Positions 46,359 through 57,394 are shown, counted from the first letter of the stretch. The stretch: DNA of 64,000 bases from Brassica napus (GCF_020379485.1 NC_063445.1:50307422-50371421), one strand, 5' to 3'. Made by a program: numbers and translations. Notes: a model not told the origin generated them from the letters alone.

Positions 46359-46476
46359 GATAGTCAGGCAAAAGTACGTACTACACAACGTGTAGTAAGA
46401 TTCATCCACTACTAGCTCAAAAGTAAAACCACTTTTCACTTCCCAATAAAAAATCCAATACAAAAAAATTATAGCC

Positions 46477-49400
46477 ATGAGCATGACTATCATTAATCCA
46501 TCTAGTTTCACACTTGTTATATTTTCCTTTACGTTGGTCTTGGCTCTCGCTATGCTTTCCTTGATAGCCAAGAAACCTAAAGGCCAGCTTCCTCCGAGCC
46601 CACGGGGATGGCCGATCATAGGGAACTTGTTCCATATGATCATGAACCGACCGGTTCATGTGTGGATCCACCGTTCCATGGAGGATATGCAAACGGAGAT
46701 AGCTTGCTTCCGCTTCGCCCGGGTCCGCGTCATCACCGTAACCTCAAGCGAGATCGCCCGAGAAGTGCTTAGAGAGAAAGACGAGGCTCTTGCAGACAGA
46801 TCAGAGTCGTACTCGAGCAATCTCATTAGCCATGGCTACAAAGAAATCGTTTTCTCTTCCTACGGAGAGAATTGGAAGCTGATGAAGAAAATGATGACCA
46901 CAAAACTAATGTCTCCGACAACGTTGAACAAAACCCTCGGTGATAGAACACTAGAAGCGGATAATATCGTCACGTATGTTTTCAATCTACCCCGACCAGG
47001 GTCCATTAACGTGAGAGATGTTGCCTTAACGTATTGCCATGCCGTGATGATGAGGATGCTGTTTGGCCAGAGGCATTTTGATGTAGCCGCTGAGGACGGA
47101 GGTCTCGGGCCAAAAGAGAAAGAGCATATGGACGCAATTTACCAAGCTCTAGATTGTTTTTTCAGCTTTAATGTAACGGATTACGTACCTTTTCTTAGAG
47201 GATGGAACATCGATAACGAGGAGGAAGAGGTCAGAGAAGCGGTTGATATCCTCAACAGATGCAACGACCCGATCATCCACGAGAGAATGCATTTGTGGAG
47301 GAACAAAGGCGGTAAAGAGACTGAAGAAGATTGGCTCGATATTCTCATCACCCTTAAAGATGACCAAGGAATGCCTTTGTTCACATTTGATGAGATTAGG
47401 GCTCAATGCAAGGTAACTATCCAATTGTTTTTTTATTTTTTATTTTTTTTAACTATCCAATTGTGACAAAACATTAATTAGGGTTTAATGTTTTATTCAT
47501 ATATCATCCCATTTCTAGGATATCAATGTTGCAACAATTGATAATACGATGAATAATGTGGAGTGGACGATAGCAGAGATGTTGAATAATCCTGGGATTC
47601 TTGAGAAAGCCACTACTGAATTGGACGTGGTAGTTGGTAAAGACAGACTTGTGCAAGAATCAGACATACCACAACTCAACTACATCAAAGCTTGTAGTAG
47701 AGAATCTTTCAGGCTTCACCCAGCTAATGCCTTCATGCCTCCGCACGGAGCCCGACAAGATACTACTCTTGCTGGTTATTTCGTTCCCAAAGGTAAAAAT
47801 CATTCATTTTATTATAGATATATGGTCAGAGCGGAGCCAGACGCTAATGCTAAGTAAAATAAACATTTTGTGCAAATATATAAAATAATAATACCTACGG
47901 AAGTTAACCTTTTTTTTTGGTTTTAAAAGTTTAATCATGTCACACAGCTTAAGTTTGATATTGTGAACTAGCTATCATTGTTTTTTCTTCAATTTTTTCT
48001 AACACACTTTCTTATTTTAATTATCTTTTTATTAGATAAGTTTTTATATTTTATTTATTTTTGCTACCTAATAGAGAAGATTTTATTTCCCCTTTTTAAT
48101 ATTATATTTTCCAAAATAAAATTTATATTTTACTTAATTTTTTTATTTTAGAAATTATTTTTAATTTTTTCCTTTTTTCAATACTTAAATTAAAATAGCA
48201 ACTAAAATGAAAATGTTTATAATAAAATTATTGCGTGCAATTTAATTTTATGATATTACTTAAAAAGAACATTTGACATTATGAATTTTTTTTCTCTTTT
48301 ATTAAAATCAATTATCAAAAATTAAGATACACAATTTTAAAAGTATAATTTATTTTAAATGTGTATATATATATATATATATATTTATTTATTTTTTGTT
48401 TCTTATTTGCATCCCTCCATGTCGGTTATATTTACGATGGAGTTATTCTTGGGTTCACCCCCTAGGGTGAACCTTTGGGTTCACCAACCAATAGAAAATT
48501 GTCATTTTAAATTTAGTATCTTTTAATTAAGGAAACCAAATAACTTGCAAATTATATTATTTTTTCAAAATAAAATTTAAAAATAAATAAAAATAATATA
48601 TAAAAAACGAATTCAAAAAAAAAAAATGTTGTCAACAAAACACTAAACCCTAAGCTCTAATACTAAACCCTAAATTCAAATCCTAAACCCTAAATCTTTG
48701 GGTAAACCCTAAATCCCTGGGTAAACCCCTAAACCCTTGGAAAAACACTAAACATGTTGTCAACAAAACACTAAACCCTAAACTCTAATCCTAAACCCTA
48801 AACCCTTGGGAAAACCTTAAACCCTTGGGTAAACCCTAAACCCTTGGGTAAACCCTAAACCCTTAGGTAAACCATAAACCCTTGGAAAAACACTAAACAT
48901 TTGGATAAATTCTAAATTATAAATCTTAAACACTAAACTCTAAATCTTAAAAATAAATATTTTTTTTAAATAATATTTTTTTAGAACTATTGTTATTTTT
49001 ATTTATTTAATTTTTTATTTTTTATTTTAAAAGCTTAATATAATTTGGCAAGTTATTTTGTTTCTTTAATTAAAAGATACTAGATCTAAAATGACAACTT
49101 TCTATTGGTTGGTGAACCTAAAGGTTCACCCTAGGGGGTGAACCCAAGAAAAAGTCTTTACGATGATGAGACAAAATTTGCTTTAGTCTCAAAATATCTC
49201 AGTTATTATAGATATTTTCTTAAAAAAAAAGTTAGCAATATATCAGTATTATAATTATTGCATTGTTAGTATTCATAAACGGTACAGTGTACAAACTAAA
49301 TAAACTTGACATATCAATAAGATTACAAATATGTTTTTTTTTAAATTAACTAATCTTTTATATATACGAAAATGTAAATAAATTTTCAAATAAAATGAAG

Positions 49401-50239
49401 AAATAATTGATTAATTAGACCAATAAATTTGTGACGTAAGTTTGTATGACATACTTAAGCAGGTAAGTGATGTAAGGCATGTGCATGGACAATAATCTAG
49501 TGTGTGGAAAAGGAAACATTTGAAAAAGCAATCTGACATGTTCCTGCTATATTGTTCATGTTATCTTAAGTGAACTTTCATTTGGCAACAAGGCACCAAT
49601 AATTTACATAAGATGACAAAAAGAGTAGTATAATCGTTTCATTATCCAATTAAGACAAAAATGACGACGAATATAGAGGCGCTGTTTAACGTTATCCTGG
49701 ATATTAAATTCTGAAAAATCTAGTGATCAAGTATTAGATCATTAAATGAATTATAGTATTCCAACAAGATGTAGTCGAACATTATATGACGTGTTTGATT
49801 TATCTTTTTTGCAATAATAGGTAGTCAAATTCTTGTGAGCCGGCTAGGGCTTGGTCGCAATCCTAATATATGGGACGAGCCTAACGTGTTCAAGCCAGAA
49901 CGCCACCTTGCTGGCCATGTTAGAAACTCAATGGACGTGACTTTGATGGAGCCTGAGATGCGGTTCGTAATATTCAGCACTGGTCGACGTGGCTGCGCAG
50001 GTACTAAAATTGGGACATCTATGACTATAATGTTGCTAGCCAGGCTTCTTCAGGGGTTTGAATGGACCCTCCCTAATGACACAAGTCAAGTCGAGCTTGT
50101 TACAGCGGACAGTAACTTGTTCATGGCCAAACCTCTACTCGCATGTGCGAAACCAAGGTTGGCTCCAACTTTATATCCGAAAATACAGGTCTACAATTCA
50201 GAGAAATTATTCTCTTTGAAAAATTATCAAGATATGTAA
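46477..50239 (+). CDS. CYP79C: CYP79C-type cytochrome P450 (intact, 3 exons, 542 aa)
   Basis: Exons are 46477–47412, 47519–47792 and 49821–50239, all with GT/AG borders, giving 542 residues, normal for CYP79. CYP79 enzymes convert amino acids to aldoximes, the first step to glucosinolates and related products, at the ER. Visible: N-terminal membrane anchor (about residues 10–30), proline hinge [14 protein letters not shown]-helix E374-S-F-R377, PERH at 429–432, and heme loop [10 protein letters not shown] 455–464 with Cys462. The I-helix reads D320-N321-T322 where most CYP79s have D-N-P. The sequence resembles CYP79C1/C2 more than A, B or F types as I remember them; substrate is therefore uncertain. 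Intron 2 is long (2028 bp) and hosts a Mutator MITE. Copies A and C are its dead duplicates. Confidence 0.92.
48440..49157. mobile_element. Mutator-type (MULE) MITE in intron 2, 718 bp, 9-bp TSD
   Basis: Long inverted repeats of about 110 bp start GAGTTATTCTTGGGTTCACC on the left and read GACTTTTTCTTGGGTTCACC on the inverted right. The 9-bp repeat TTTACGATG flanks it (48431–48439, 49158–49166), typical for Mutator. Copy A near 16197 shows the target once (tctacgatgatgag). The interior holds many CCCTAAA-like repeats separated by ctaaacccttgg units. There is no coding sequence. Confidence 0.9.
48640..48950. repeat. Telomere-like (CCCTAAA)n-derived array inside the MULE MITE
   Basis: About 17 copies of aaaccctaaa/taaacccttgg occur in one orientation over 310 bp, irregularly spaced and mutated. 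It is not a true telomere array but clearly derived from or convergent with the plant telomere unit. Confidence 0.8.
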
Positions 50240-53200
50240 TAATTGAAATAAGGTTTACTGACTATAAAAACCATGTATCCTACGTTGTACTCTTTCGTTA
50301 TCTTTTTAATCCAATATTGCAGTGATAAGACTTATTGTTATGTCAATTTAGCAACGGAGAAAACCTTATTTTTTGTTGCTTTTTATTATTGGTACGTTTT
50401 CTTTGAGTTTCCAGATGATTATGCGTTTTTAATACAATGAAAATCCAATGAAGCTGACGATTAAAAACATAATTAGGATTTGATCCCGGTGGTATATTCG
50501 TAGATTATAATATAATAAAGACTTTTTGCATTGTATTTTTATAATAAAGATTGAATGTAGTAGAATAAGTGATGCATTACGATTGCTTTGTATGTTTGAC
50601 TCAAATTCAATATTAAAAAAAAAAAAAAATTCAATATTAATGAAAACCCTTTCTTCAAAAACAAAACAAAAATGATGCATGCGGAACGGAGTAACTAAGT
50701 TGAAGAATTGCAATCCGGTTGGAAATAAAAATAAACATGGAGTCACAAAGATACATTTGAAGTTTGATTTCGAAGATGTATATTGTTTAGCTAATTTTTT
50801 CTCATATTCAAATGGTCAAAACAGAAGTTATATGAATCCTTGTTTTAACATTGGGCAACTTGGTTATGCAATTTGATAAAACCAGCACATGTAATTTGTT
50901 TACATTAAGAAACGTAATTTAATGTGATAAAAATCTAATTGTACTGCAATAGAGCGGAGAAATTCCATGCATGGCTCATATAATAACTAAAAGGTAATAT
51001 TTTGGTTTCTACGTACACTACAAAACTTAACCACTCCAGTAACGGAAGTCTGATGCAGAAATTTGTATCGGTGATTTATTTTCGGCTTGCAATTAAAGTT
51101 TTTGGTTATGACATTGTTCTATCGGGACACATAATGCTCTTAAATTTTTCTTTTGTTCTATTTTCGTATTTCGTATATGCATATATAGCTCCCAACGCTT
51201 CCAAGTTCCAACCAAGCAAAACAACGAGACGACGAGACAATCATGATTGCTTCGCGGTTTAACCACTGGGCAACTAAGACTCTTTCTTTTGCAAGCAGAC
51301 TGCAGTGATCTCTTCGGTTATTTACAGCACAGTAAACTTCTGGCTGTCCTCTTTCATTCTGCCCAAATGCTATCTCAAGACTATTGAGCAAATGTACAAT
51401 AGGTTTCTGTGGAATAGCAACATTGAGAAGTAGGCAGGTAGTAAAGTGTCATGGGTGAATGTGTGCCTCCCCGAAGCCGAAGGAGGTCTTGGTTTGAGGA
51501 ACTTCTGGACCTGGAACAAAACTCTCAACCTAAGACTAATCTGGATGCTCTTTGCAAAGAGAGACTCATTATAGGTTGCCTGGAACCACTCGACAAGACT
51601 ACAAAATGTAAGCTTCTGGAAGGCTGAGGTAGCCAGCCACCACTCCTGGATATGGAAAGCTCTTCTAGCTCTGAGACCGCTAGCAAAGAGATTCATGCGA
51701 TCAAATGTTGGCAATGGGCACATGCTAAGCTACTGGTATGATCACTGGAATAAGCTGGGTCCCCTTATTGATTTTGTGGGGGCGGCAGGCCCTATGCTCA
51801 CTGGTATTCCTGTCAACGCTAATGTAGTTGCGGGCTCTTCCTCTGATGGATGAATACTTCCTTCTCCTCGGACCAGGAACCTTGCTCTTGCAGAATTCAG
51901 GAACATGCTGCTAAGTATAACTGCGCCAACGAGTAATGGAGGCTCTGACTTCTACTGGTGGTTTGTTGAGGGATCTACTACCACTTCGTTCTCAACAAAA
52001 CTTACGTGGGAGAAGCTCTGTCCTGCAGCTCCCCCTCAGCGATGGGCAAAAGCTATATGGTACAAAGGACATATCCCCAAGCACACCTTTACCTTTTGGG
52101 TTGCAAACCTTAACAGGCTCCCTACAAGAGAAAGAACAGCGAGATGGGGTACCAATGCTCCCTCCCTCTGCTGCATTTGCGGTTTTGCAGTGGAATCAAG
52201 AACTCATATGTTCATTCACTGCCAATACAGCTCCATGGTTTGGCGACTAGTTCTCCATCGGCTTGGGAGGAATCAAAGCTTTCTTGACTGGCCAGATATG
52301 ATTGAGTGGTTACTAGCATGTACTAGACCCTTCAGTCTCACTCTAAAGCGTCTGGTTGTTCAAACCGTGATCTACCACATTTGGAAAGAAAAGAAACGGC
52401 TGCACACATCTATTGCATCTCCGGTAGCCTCCGTCTTCAAGCTAATCGACAGGAGTGTCAGGAACTCAATCCTTGCTCGCCTCAAAAGCAACAAATTCAA
52501 GAATCTCCTATCTCAATGGTTCATTCACTACAAAAAATGTCCATTCTTAGCATGAGAAAACAGCTATTGTATGCTATTGTTAGCGTTATTGAAACCGCTA
52601 TGTCTGTCCCAGCTATCTTAAGTCCGCTCTCTATTATAGCAATTGTATAAATGTTGTTAAACTAGGACAATATGATAGCGTATATTAATTATATTTATAA
52701 AATTTATATATTTTACAATAATTTAGTTTTAAATTAGAATTGATATATTAATTAATAATGGTTTATTGGTTTAATTCGGTTTACAAAATAAAATGAATTA
52801 ACCAAATATATATTTGTTTTATAAATTTAATCAGTTTACAATAAAACAGATTTACAAAACTAAACCAAATCTAGTTAACAATAAAATTTAATTAAAAAAT
52901 ATAACCTAACCCTAAACCTAACTAATGTCACTGCCGCCGCCTCCCTCCACCGAGAGTACATCACGAGAGCTCCAGCACACCGGAGCTTGAACCTTCTCCA
53001 CGCCGCCATCGTGGTCGTCTCGCTGAAGCTCCGTCTCATCCATCTTCTTCGAGATCTACCGCCGAAGCGACCAAACTCGTCGCCTTCCCCTCTTCTTCTT
53101 CTACCTATTCCTCGGACCTATGCACCACCACCAAACATCATCTTCTCCGTCTCATCTACCTTTGTTTACCAGAAAAAAAAAATAAAAACGAAATCAAAAC

Positions 53201-53640
53201 AGAGAGAGAGACAGACACAGAAAGAGAGAGAGAAGGGAGATAGAGAGATACTCCGGCGCGTCTTCTTCTCCGGTGAGCTTCGGCGCTTCGTCCCAGCGAG
53301 TCTCTGTCTTCGTCGTCTACATTATCATCTCCATCCTTTCTCAGTTGACCATATCTGAAAAGTGAGACATGAGAGACACTACAAGAAAACAGCAAGGATA
53401 CTGAGGGAAAAAATCATCGGAATTTCATCGGAATAACGTTATTCCGACGACATACCGACGAAACAAGTCCTCGGAAATAATTCCTCGGAATTTCTTCTTT
53501 CCTCGGAAATCCCTCGGAATTTTCCGACGGAATTCCGAGGAAACAAATTTCCGAGGAAATTCCGAGGATCACTAGTTTGTCGGAAATCTCCTCGGAATAT
53601 ACCGAGGGAGAACTTCGTCGGGATATTTCCTCGGAAGTTC

Positions 53641-53710
53641 ATCGATCGATGCGTTTTTGGACATATATCCATCGATCGATGGATATATGTCCGAAAACGC
53701 ATCGATCGAT
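53641..53710. repeat. 70-bp near-perfect palindrome with ATCGATCGAT cores
   Basis: The two 35-base arms are reverse complements with one mismatch. ATCGATCGAT lies at both ends and TCGATCGA at the centre. Four more ATCGATCGAT-type cores lie at about 53740–53840. It could form a cruciform and is inside the nested CACTA. Confidence 0.95.
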
Positions 53711-53938
53711 CACTAAGATGGACCAAAGCGTAACAATGTGATCGATCGATTAGATTATCCCATCAATGGATCGAATAAAATCTCGGGAGCCTTTTTTTAA
53801 ACGCATCGATCGATCCGTATTTGTACAAAAACGCATCGATCGATGCGTGTGCGGGAAACAGAATTATAAGGCAAAACCCGAACTTTTTGGATCAAAACCT
53901 CAGAACTCTCATCCCCTATGATTTCCCCTATAATTCGA

Positions 53939-53956
53939 CCCCCCCCCCCCCCCCCC
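53939..53956. repeat. Poly(C) run of 18
   Basis: An uninterrupted C18 tract interrupts the relic Transpos_assoc exon of the nested CACTA. The frame crosses it as a Gly run on the minus strand. It is prone to length errors in sequencing. Confidence 0.8.
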
Positions 53957-53967
53957 GTAAGAAATCT

Positions 53968-54027
53968 CGTGTTCGGATCCAAATGAGGTCGATCGATCCA
54001 AGAACGAAAATAATTTGAAGAAGACAT
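53968..54027 (-). pseudogene. TNPD first-exon relic of the nested CACTA
   Basis: MSSSNYFRSWIDRPHLDPNT matches the start of the Transpos_assoc domain in the larger CACTA (MSSEVYYRSWMDKPHLDPNT at 23259). Downstream there is only the poly(C)/Gly run and unrelated repeat sequence; the rest of the transposase is deleted. Confidence 0.85.
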
Positions 54028-56300
54028 ATTTTTTATGAATCAAATTCGTGTGTAAATAGAGTAAGAGGGAGGATGAAGATATGGAGTGATGAAGAGGAAG
54101 AGGACTGCTTGTATTTATAGTTTAAATCCTGCCGACAGACCGAGAAAATTCCGACGGAATTCCGACGCCAACGGCTAGTTCGTCGGAATTTCCTCGGAAT
54201 TTTGTAAAATCCTCCAACGGCTCTCCAACGGCTATAATATTTCCTCGGAATTCATCGGTTTTTTCCGAGGAACACATTTTTCCTCGGAATTTTCTCGGAA
54301 TATTCCGACGGATTGATATTTCCTCGGAATTCCGTCGGTATATTCCGAGGAAACCAAATTTTGTGTTATTTCCTCGGAAATTCCTCGGAATATTCCGAAG
54401 ATTTCATTTTCTGTCGGAATGTCCGTCAGAATACCGCTGTTTTCTTGTAGTGAGAGTTGGTGAGATTTCAAACGTATAGAGATGGAAGAGATGAGAGTGA
54501 AAGAAGATGAGAGATTGAATCTCGAGAGAGAGAGGGAGCCAGAGAGGAAAAGAAAAGAATAAAGAAAAAGACTAATCTCAACCGTTGATTTAATGTAATC
54601 CAACAGCTGAGAAGGTGAACCTTGTATATGGTTCTGATTGGACAAAAGAACATTATCTTTCTTTTTTATTTTCTTTTGTTTTGTCTTTCTTTATTTGGTA
54701 TTTGTTTTGCTTGTAATTTTTCTAAGTTATGTTTTATTCAAAATTTATATTTTTGTAGTTTATTAAAAATTAGGATTAAAATTAGGAAATATACTTGCAG
54801 TTAAATTTAAAGTTGAATAAATTGTGAACAAATATAAAGTAATTATATCATTGAATAAATTTTTAAGATTAATATTTATGTTAAGAGTATTTTGAGTAAA
54901 ATAATTTGGGGTTGGGTTTAAGATTTGTATTATTTTTAAAATTTTGAGTGTAGAGCTATTTTTAAGATTTTTAGATTTAAGTAGAAAATATTAGATTTGA
55001 AGTTTAATTTGTGAATTTTAATATATGGTGTTTGGAGTTAGGGTAAGATTTGAGTTTTTTTTTAAATAATAAATTGAAAGTTTATATTAAGGTTTGATGT
55101 TTAAGTTTGAAAATATTAGATTAATATATAGATTATGATTTGGATGTAGGTTTTAGGGTTTGAAGTGTAATGTTAAGGGTTGGTTTTAAGATTTTGAGAT
55201 TAAAATTTGAAGCTAACTAAATTTTGAACTTTTTTAAAGATTTGGAACTAAAATATGAACAGTATGGGGTGTTGAATATAATATGTTAGTGTTTATATTT
55301 ATAATTTGGAGTATAAGGTTTATGTATAGAGTTTAGGGTATAGAGATTGAATAATTAAAGATTTAAGGTTTGTGTTTTGGAAGTTAAAGACTCAGATTAA
55401 AAGGAATAGCTTTGAGTTTAAGTTTATAATTTCGGGTTATGGTATGAAAATATTAGAGTTTCAAGGTTTACATTTAGAGTTTAGGGTTTAAAACATGTTT
55501 AGGGTTAAGATTTCAAAGATTAGAAATTGATTTTTCATAACAATTTTAAAAATAATGCTATCATAACGTGCTATTGAAAACAAAAGAAAAAATTATGTCT
55601 TGGCGCATGGCTGACTTTCACCTAAATATTGGCGGTATTAGCGATTTTCTGTTCCCGCTCACTAATTTTACACAACAGCATTAATAAACTGCTATTAATA
55701 TAAACTCAATTTTTTTTTTTAATTTTTAATAGCAGTTCGTAAAACAATGCTATCGTAATGTGCTATCAATACTACTTTTTCTTGTTATGATTTTTGAGTA
55801 AAGCTTCTCTTTGACCTCTTCTCCTGTTATTATTAGGTTTTTCTATTTTTTTTTTGGTCTTCTAATAACTTCATAGCTCCGCCGAGCATCTGTATTAAAA
55901 CCGTTCCAGTTTTTAGTAAATAAAATTCACATTTTATCAAAAAGAAAAAGAAAATGACGTAACGCATGTTCACACATACATAAGATAAACAGGAAAATGA
56001 CGTAACGCATGCATGTTCACACTATCTTAAGCGAGTATATTAATTTAGTAACAAGGAAGGCACCAACTGTTTATAACAGAAAGAAATAGTATAATCGGTT
56101 CGTCACATAATTTTTTTTTTTTGGCATTGATTCGTCACACAATTAAGATAAAAAATGACGACTTAAACAAACGTCTTTGTTTAACGTTATCTGGATACTA
56201 AATTCCAAGAAATCTAGTCAAACATTAAATGAGATGTAATATTCCAACACGATATAGTCGAAACATCAAGACGTGCGTTATTTGTCTAGTTGCAATAATA

Positions 56301-56965
56301 GGTAGTCAAATTCTGTGAACCTTCTAGGCTTGGTCGGAATTCTATAATATGGAACGAACCTAACGTTACCTTGCTTGCCTTGTTGGGAACTTAATGGACA
56401 TGTCTCTGATGGAGCCTGGGATACGGTTTGTGATATTCGACACTTTTTATTGTGACGTGGCTGAAAAGGTTCAGAATCTAGAGACCATCTGTTTTTTAAG
56501 TGTGAATATAGCAGGAAAATCTGGGACACTCTCCTCTCCCGACTTGGGAGGCTATTGGTGCGGTTAAATAGTTGGCTGGAGTTAATGAACTGGCTTCGGA
56601 CTCCAACTTCAAAGCACATTCTTACCCTCAAGCATGTTGCTGCCGAAGCTGCTGTTTACCTCTTATAGAAAGAAAGGAACTCTCGGTTACACGATGGAAC
56701 TCCTCTGCCCCATCCTGCCATCTTCAAACAGCATGATCGATGTATCAAAGACATTATCCTTGCTCGTAGTGACCGTAAGTCAACCGTAACTTCAAACCAA
56801 CGCCTCAAAAGTCCCAGTATGGGTTTACAAACCAGAATCTCTTAATTATTCACAAAAATTACGAGTTAAACTAGTAACTTGTTCATAGTAATTGGATCAG
56901 TTGGTTCCAATTTTGTATTCGAAAATGCCGATCTAAAATCTCGGAGAAATTATTTCGCACGCAGG
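56301..56965 (+). pseudogene. CYP79C: CYP79C relic (copy C): exon 3 only, split by a LINE fragment
   Basis: After caataataggtagtc (the intron 2 acceptor) the sequence follows CYP79C exon 3 to 56462 (…atggagcctgggatacggtttgtgatattcgac), including the region before the heme loop but with several small indels. From 56873 (agtaacttgttcat…ttgtattcgaaaatgc…gatctaaaatc) it resumes at the 3' end. The heme-binding part lies in the gap taken by the LINE piece. Exons 1 and 2 do not exist in this unit. Confidence 0.85.
56463..56870 (+). mobile_element. LINE ORF2 fragment inside CYP79C relic C
   Basis: It encodes the latter half of a zf-RVT block and the LINE C-terminus (ESRDHLFFKCEYSRKIWDTLLSRLG, then HILTLKHVAAEAAVYLL, stop, KERNSRLHDG). 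The arrangement parallels the LINE end at 52200–52520, but with clearly different sequence. No poly(A) or target duplication is visible. Confidence 0.7.
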
Positions 56966-57156
56966 TAAAAATCATCAAGATGTGTAAGTGTAATAATAAA
57001 AATAAGGTTTAGTGAGTTTAGTCTTTAACAAAACAAAGAAAACATGGAAAATAAAGTTAAATATGTGAATCTTGTTACCAAGTAATGTGCAAATGATACA
57101 GGTCATGCTTCAATCCCAGGCTGCAACTAAGCAAATTTACACCCTAAATTCCAGCT

Positions 57157-57171
57157 CCCCCCCCCCCCCCC
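57157..57171. repeat. Poly(C) run of 15
   Basis: A C15 run lies in otherwise unremarkable sequence between the CYP79C relic and the MITE upstream of CYP71B. Confidence 0.8.
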
Positions 57172-57394
57172 AAAGAAATATATGTAAGACCATATATCAA
57201 AAATATCATGTATGCATCACTTACGTCTTGTTCTGCGTTTTCATTAGCTTTTCGACTTAATTGCAGAACAACATTTAAAGCCATATATCAACTGACAATT
57301 AATATACTAACCGTAATTTCTGTCATTTTTTTAGATGGGGGGTACAAAGCGTGGCTGAGTTACCAACTGACGCTTTTTGTCTGAGAAATACCAT
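57172..57394. other. Intergenic, nothing recognised
   Basis: This is short AT-rich sequence with no gene or clear repeat. Confidence 0.5.

Larger units (their letters stand above)
42350..50900 (+). repeat. Tandem duplication unit B (intact CYP79C copy plus flanks)
   Basis: It is alignable with unit A (11370–26480) from about 1 kb upstream of the Helitron through the 3' flank. Differences are discrete insertions: here a Helitron, a Harbinger MITE, a ~0.5-kb unknown block and a Mutator MITE; in unit A a Stowaway, solo LTR, LINE, CACTA, Helitron and SINE. Confidence 0.8.
53377..54452 (-). mobile_element. CACTA element nested in the preceding CACTA, 1076 bp, TSD AGA
   Basis: Ends are CACTACAAGAAAACAGC and CTGTTTTCTTGTAGTG, with AGA on both sides (53374–53376, 54453–54455). 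Subterminal TTCCGACG/TTCCTCGGAAT motifs are dense, similar to the 5.16-kb element at 18584. Only the first transposase exon remains (MSSSNYFRSWIDRPHLDPNT on the minus strand from 54027). It is a deletion derivative of the same or a close family. Confidence 0.92.
52526..55789. mobile_element. CACTA-like element nested in the LINE, 3264 bp, TSD ATT
   Basis: The left end is CACTACAAAAAATG and the right end TTTTTCTTGTTATG (one decayed CTTGTAGTG), flanked by ATT (52523–52525, 55790–55792). Subterminal sequence on both sides carries GCTAT/ATAGC motifs (tgctattgttagcg, aatgctatcgtaatgtgctat). The interior has a GC-rich stretch at 52930–53370 (Ser/Pro-rich open frames of uncertain meaning), a second CACTA, and a TTTAGGG-like degenerate tract at 54900–55510. 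No transposase is recognised outside the nested element. Confidence 0.75.
51240..55953 (+). mobile_element. 5'-truncated LINE (split by CACTA elements)
   Basis: Part one, 51250–52525, gives ATKTLSFASRLQ, RFLWNSNIEK (then TAG), GGLGLRNFWTWNKTLNLRLIW, and from 51905 a 216-codon open frame with the zf-RVT zinc block (WYKGHIPKHTFTFWVANLNRL, CCICGFAVESRTHMFIHC) ending LLSQWFIH. Part two resumes at 55793 (the ORF2 end and 3' UTR) and runs to an A-rich tail (caaaaagaaaaagaaaa, about 55937–55953). Reverse transcriptase core is absent. It is dead from truncation and stops. Confidence 0.8.
51000..56965 (+). repeat. Tandem duplication unit C (remnant), with central deletion and nested TEs
   Basis: The left part 51000–51235 matches the upstream region of unit B (about 42530–42735). 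The right part 55955–56965 matches intron 2 to the 3' end of the gene (49430–50220). Everything between (promoter, exons 1 and 2) is gone and replaced by a LINE with nested CACTA elements. Confidence 0.65.

Noticed and set aside
46329..46692. Minus-strand open frames over the start of CYP79C
   Set aside because: Shadows of the P450 exon 1 and its leader; no independent support.
52987..53358. 123-codon open frame in the outer CACTA (LLRDLPPKRPNSS…)
   Set aside because: Pro/Ser/Arg-rich, ends at a microsatellite and the nested CACTA; looks like GC-rich transposon body and not a captured gene.
48640..55510. Telomere or chromosome-end sequence suggested by CCCTAAA/TTTAGGG motifs
   Set aside because: Motifs are degenerate, irregularly spaced and contained within transposons (48440–49157, 52526–55789).
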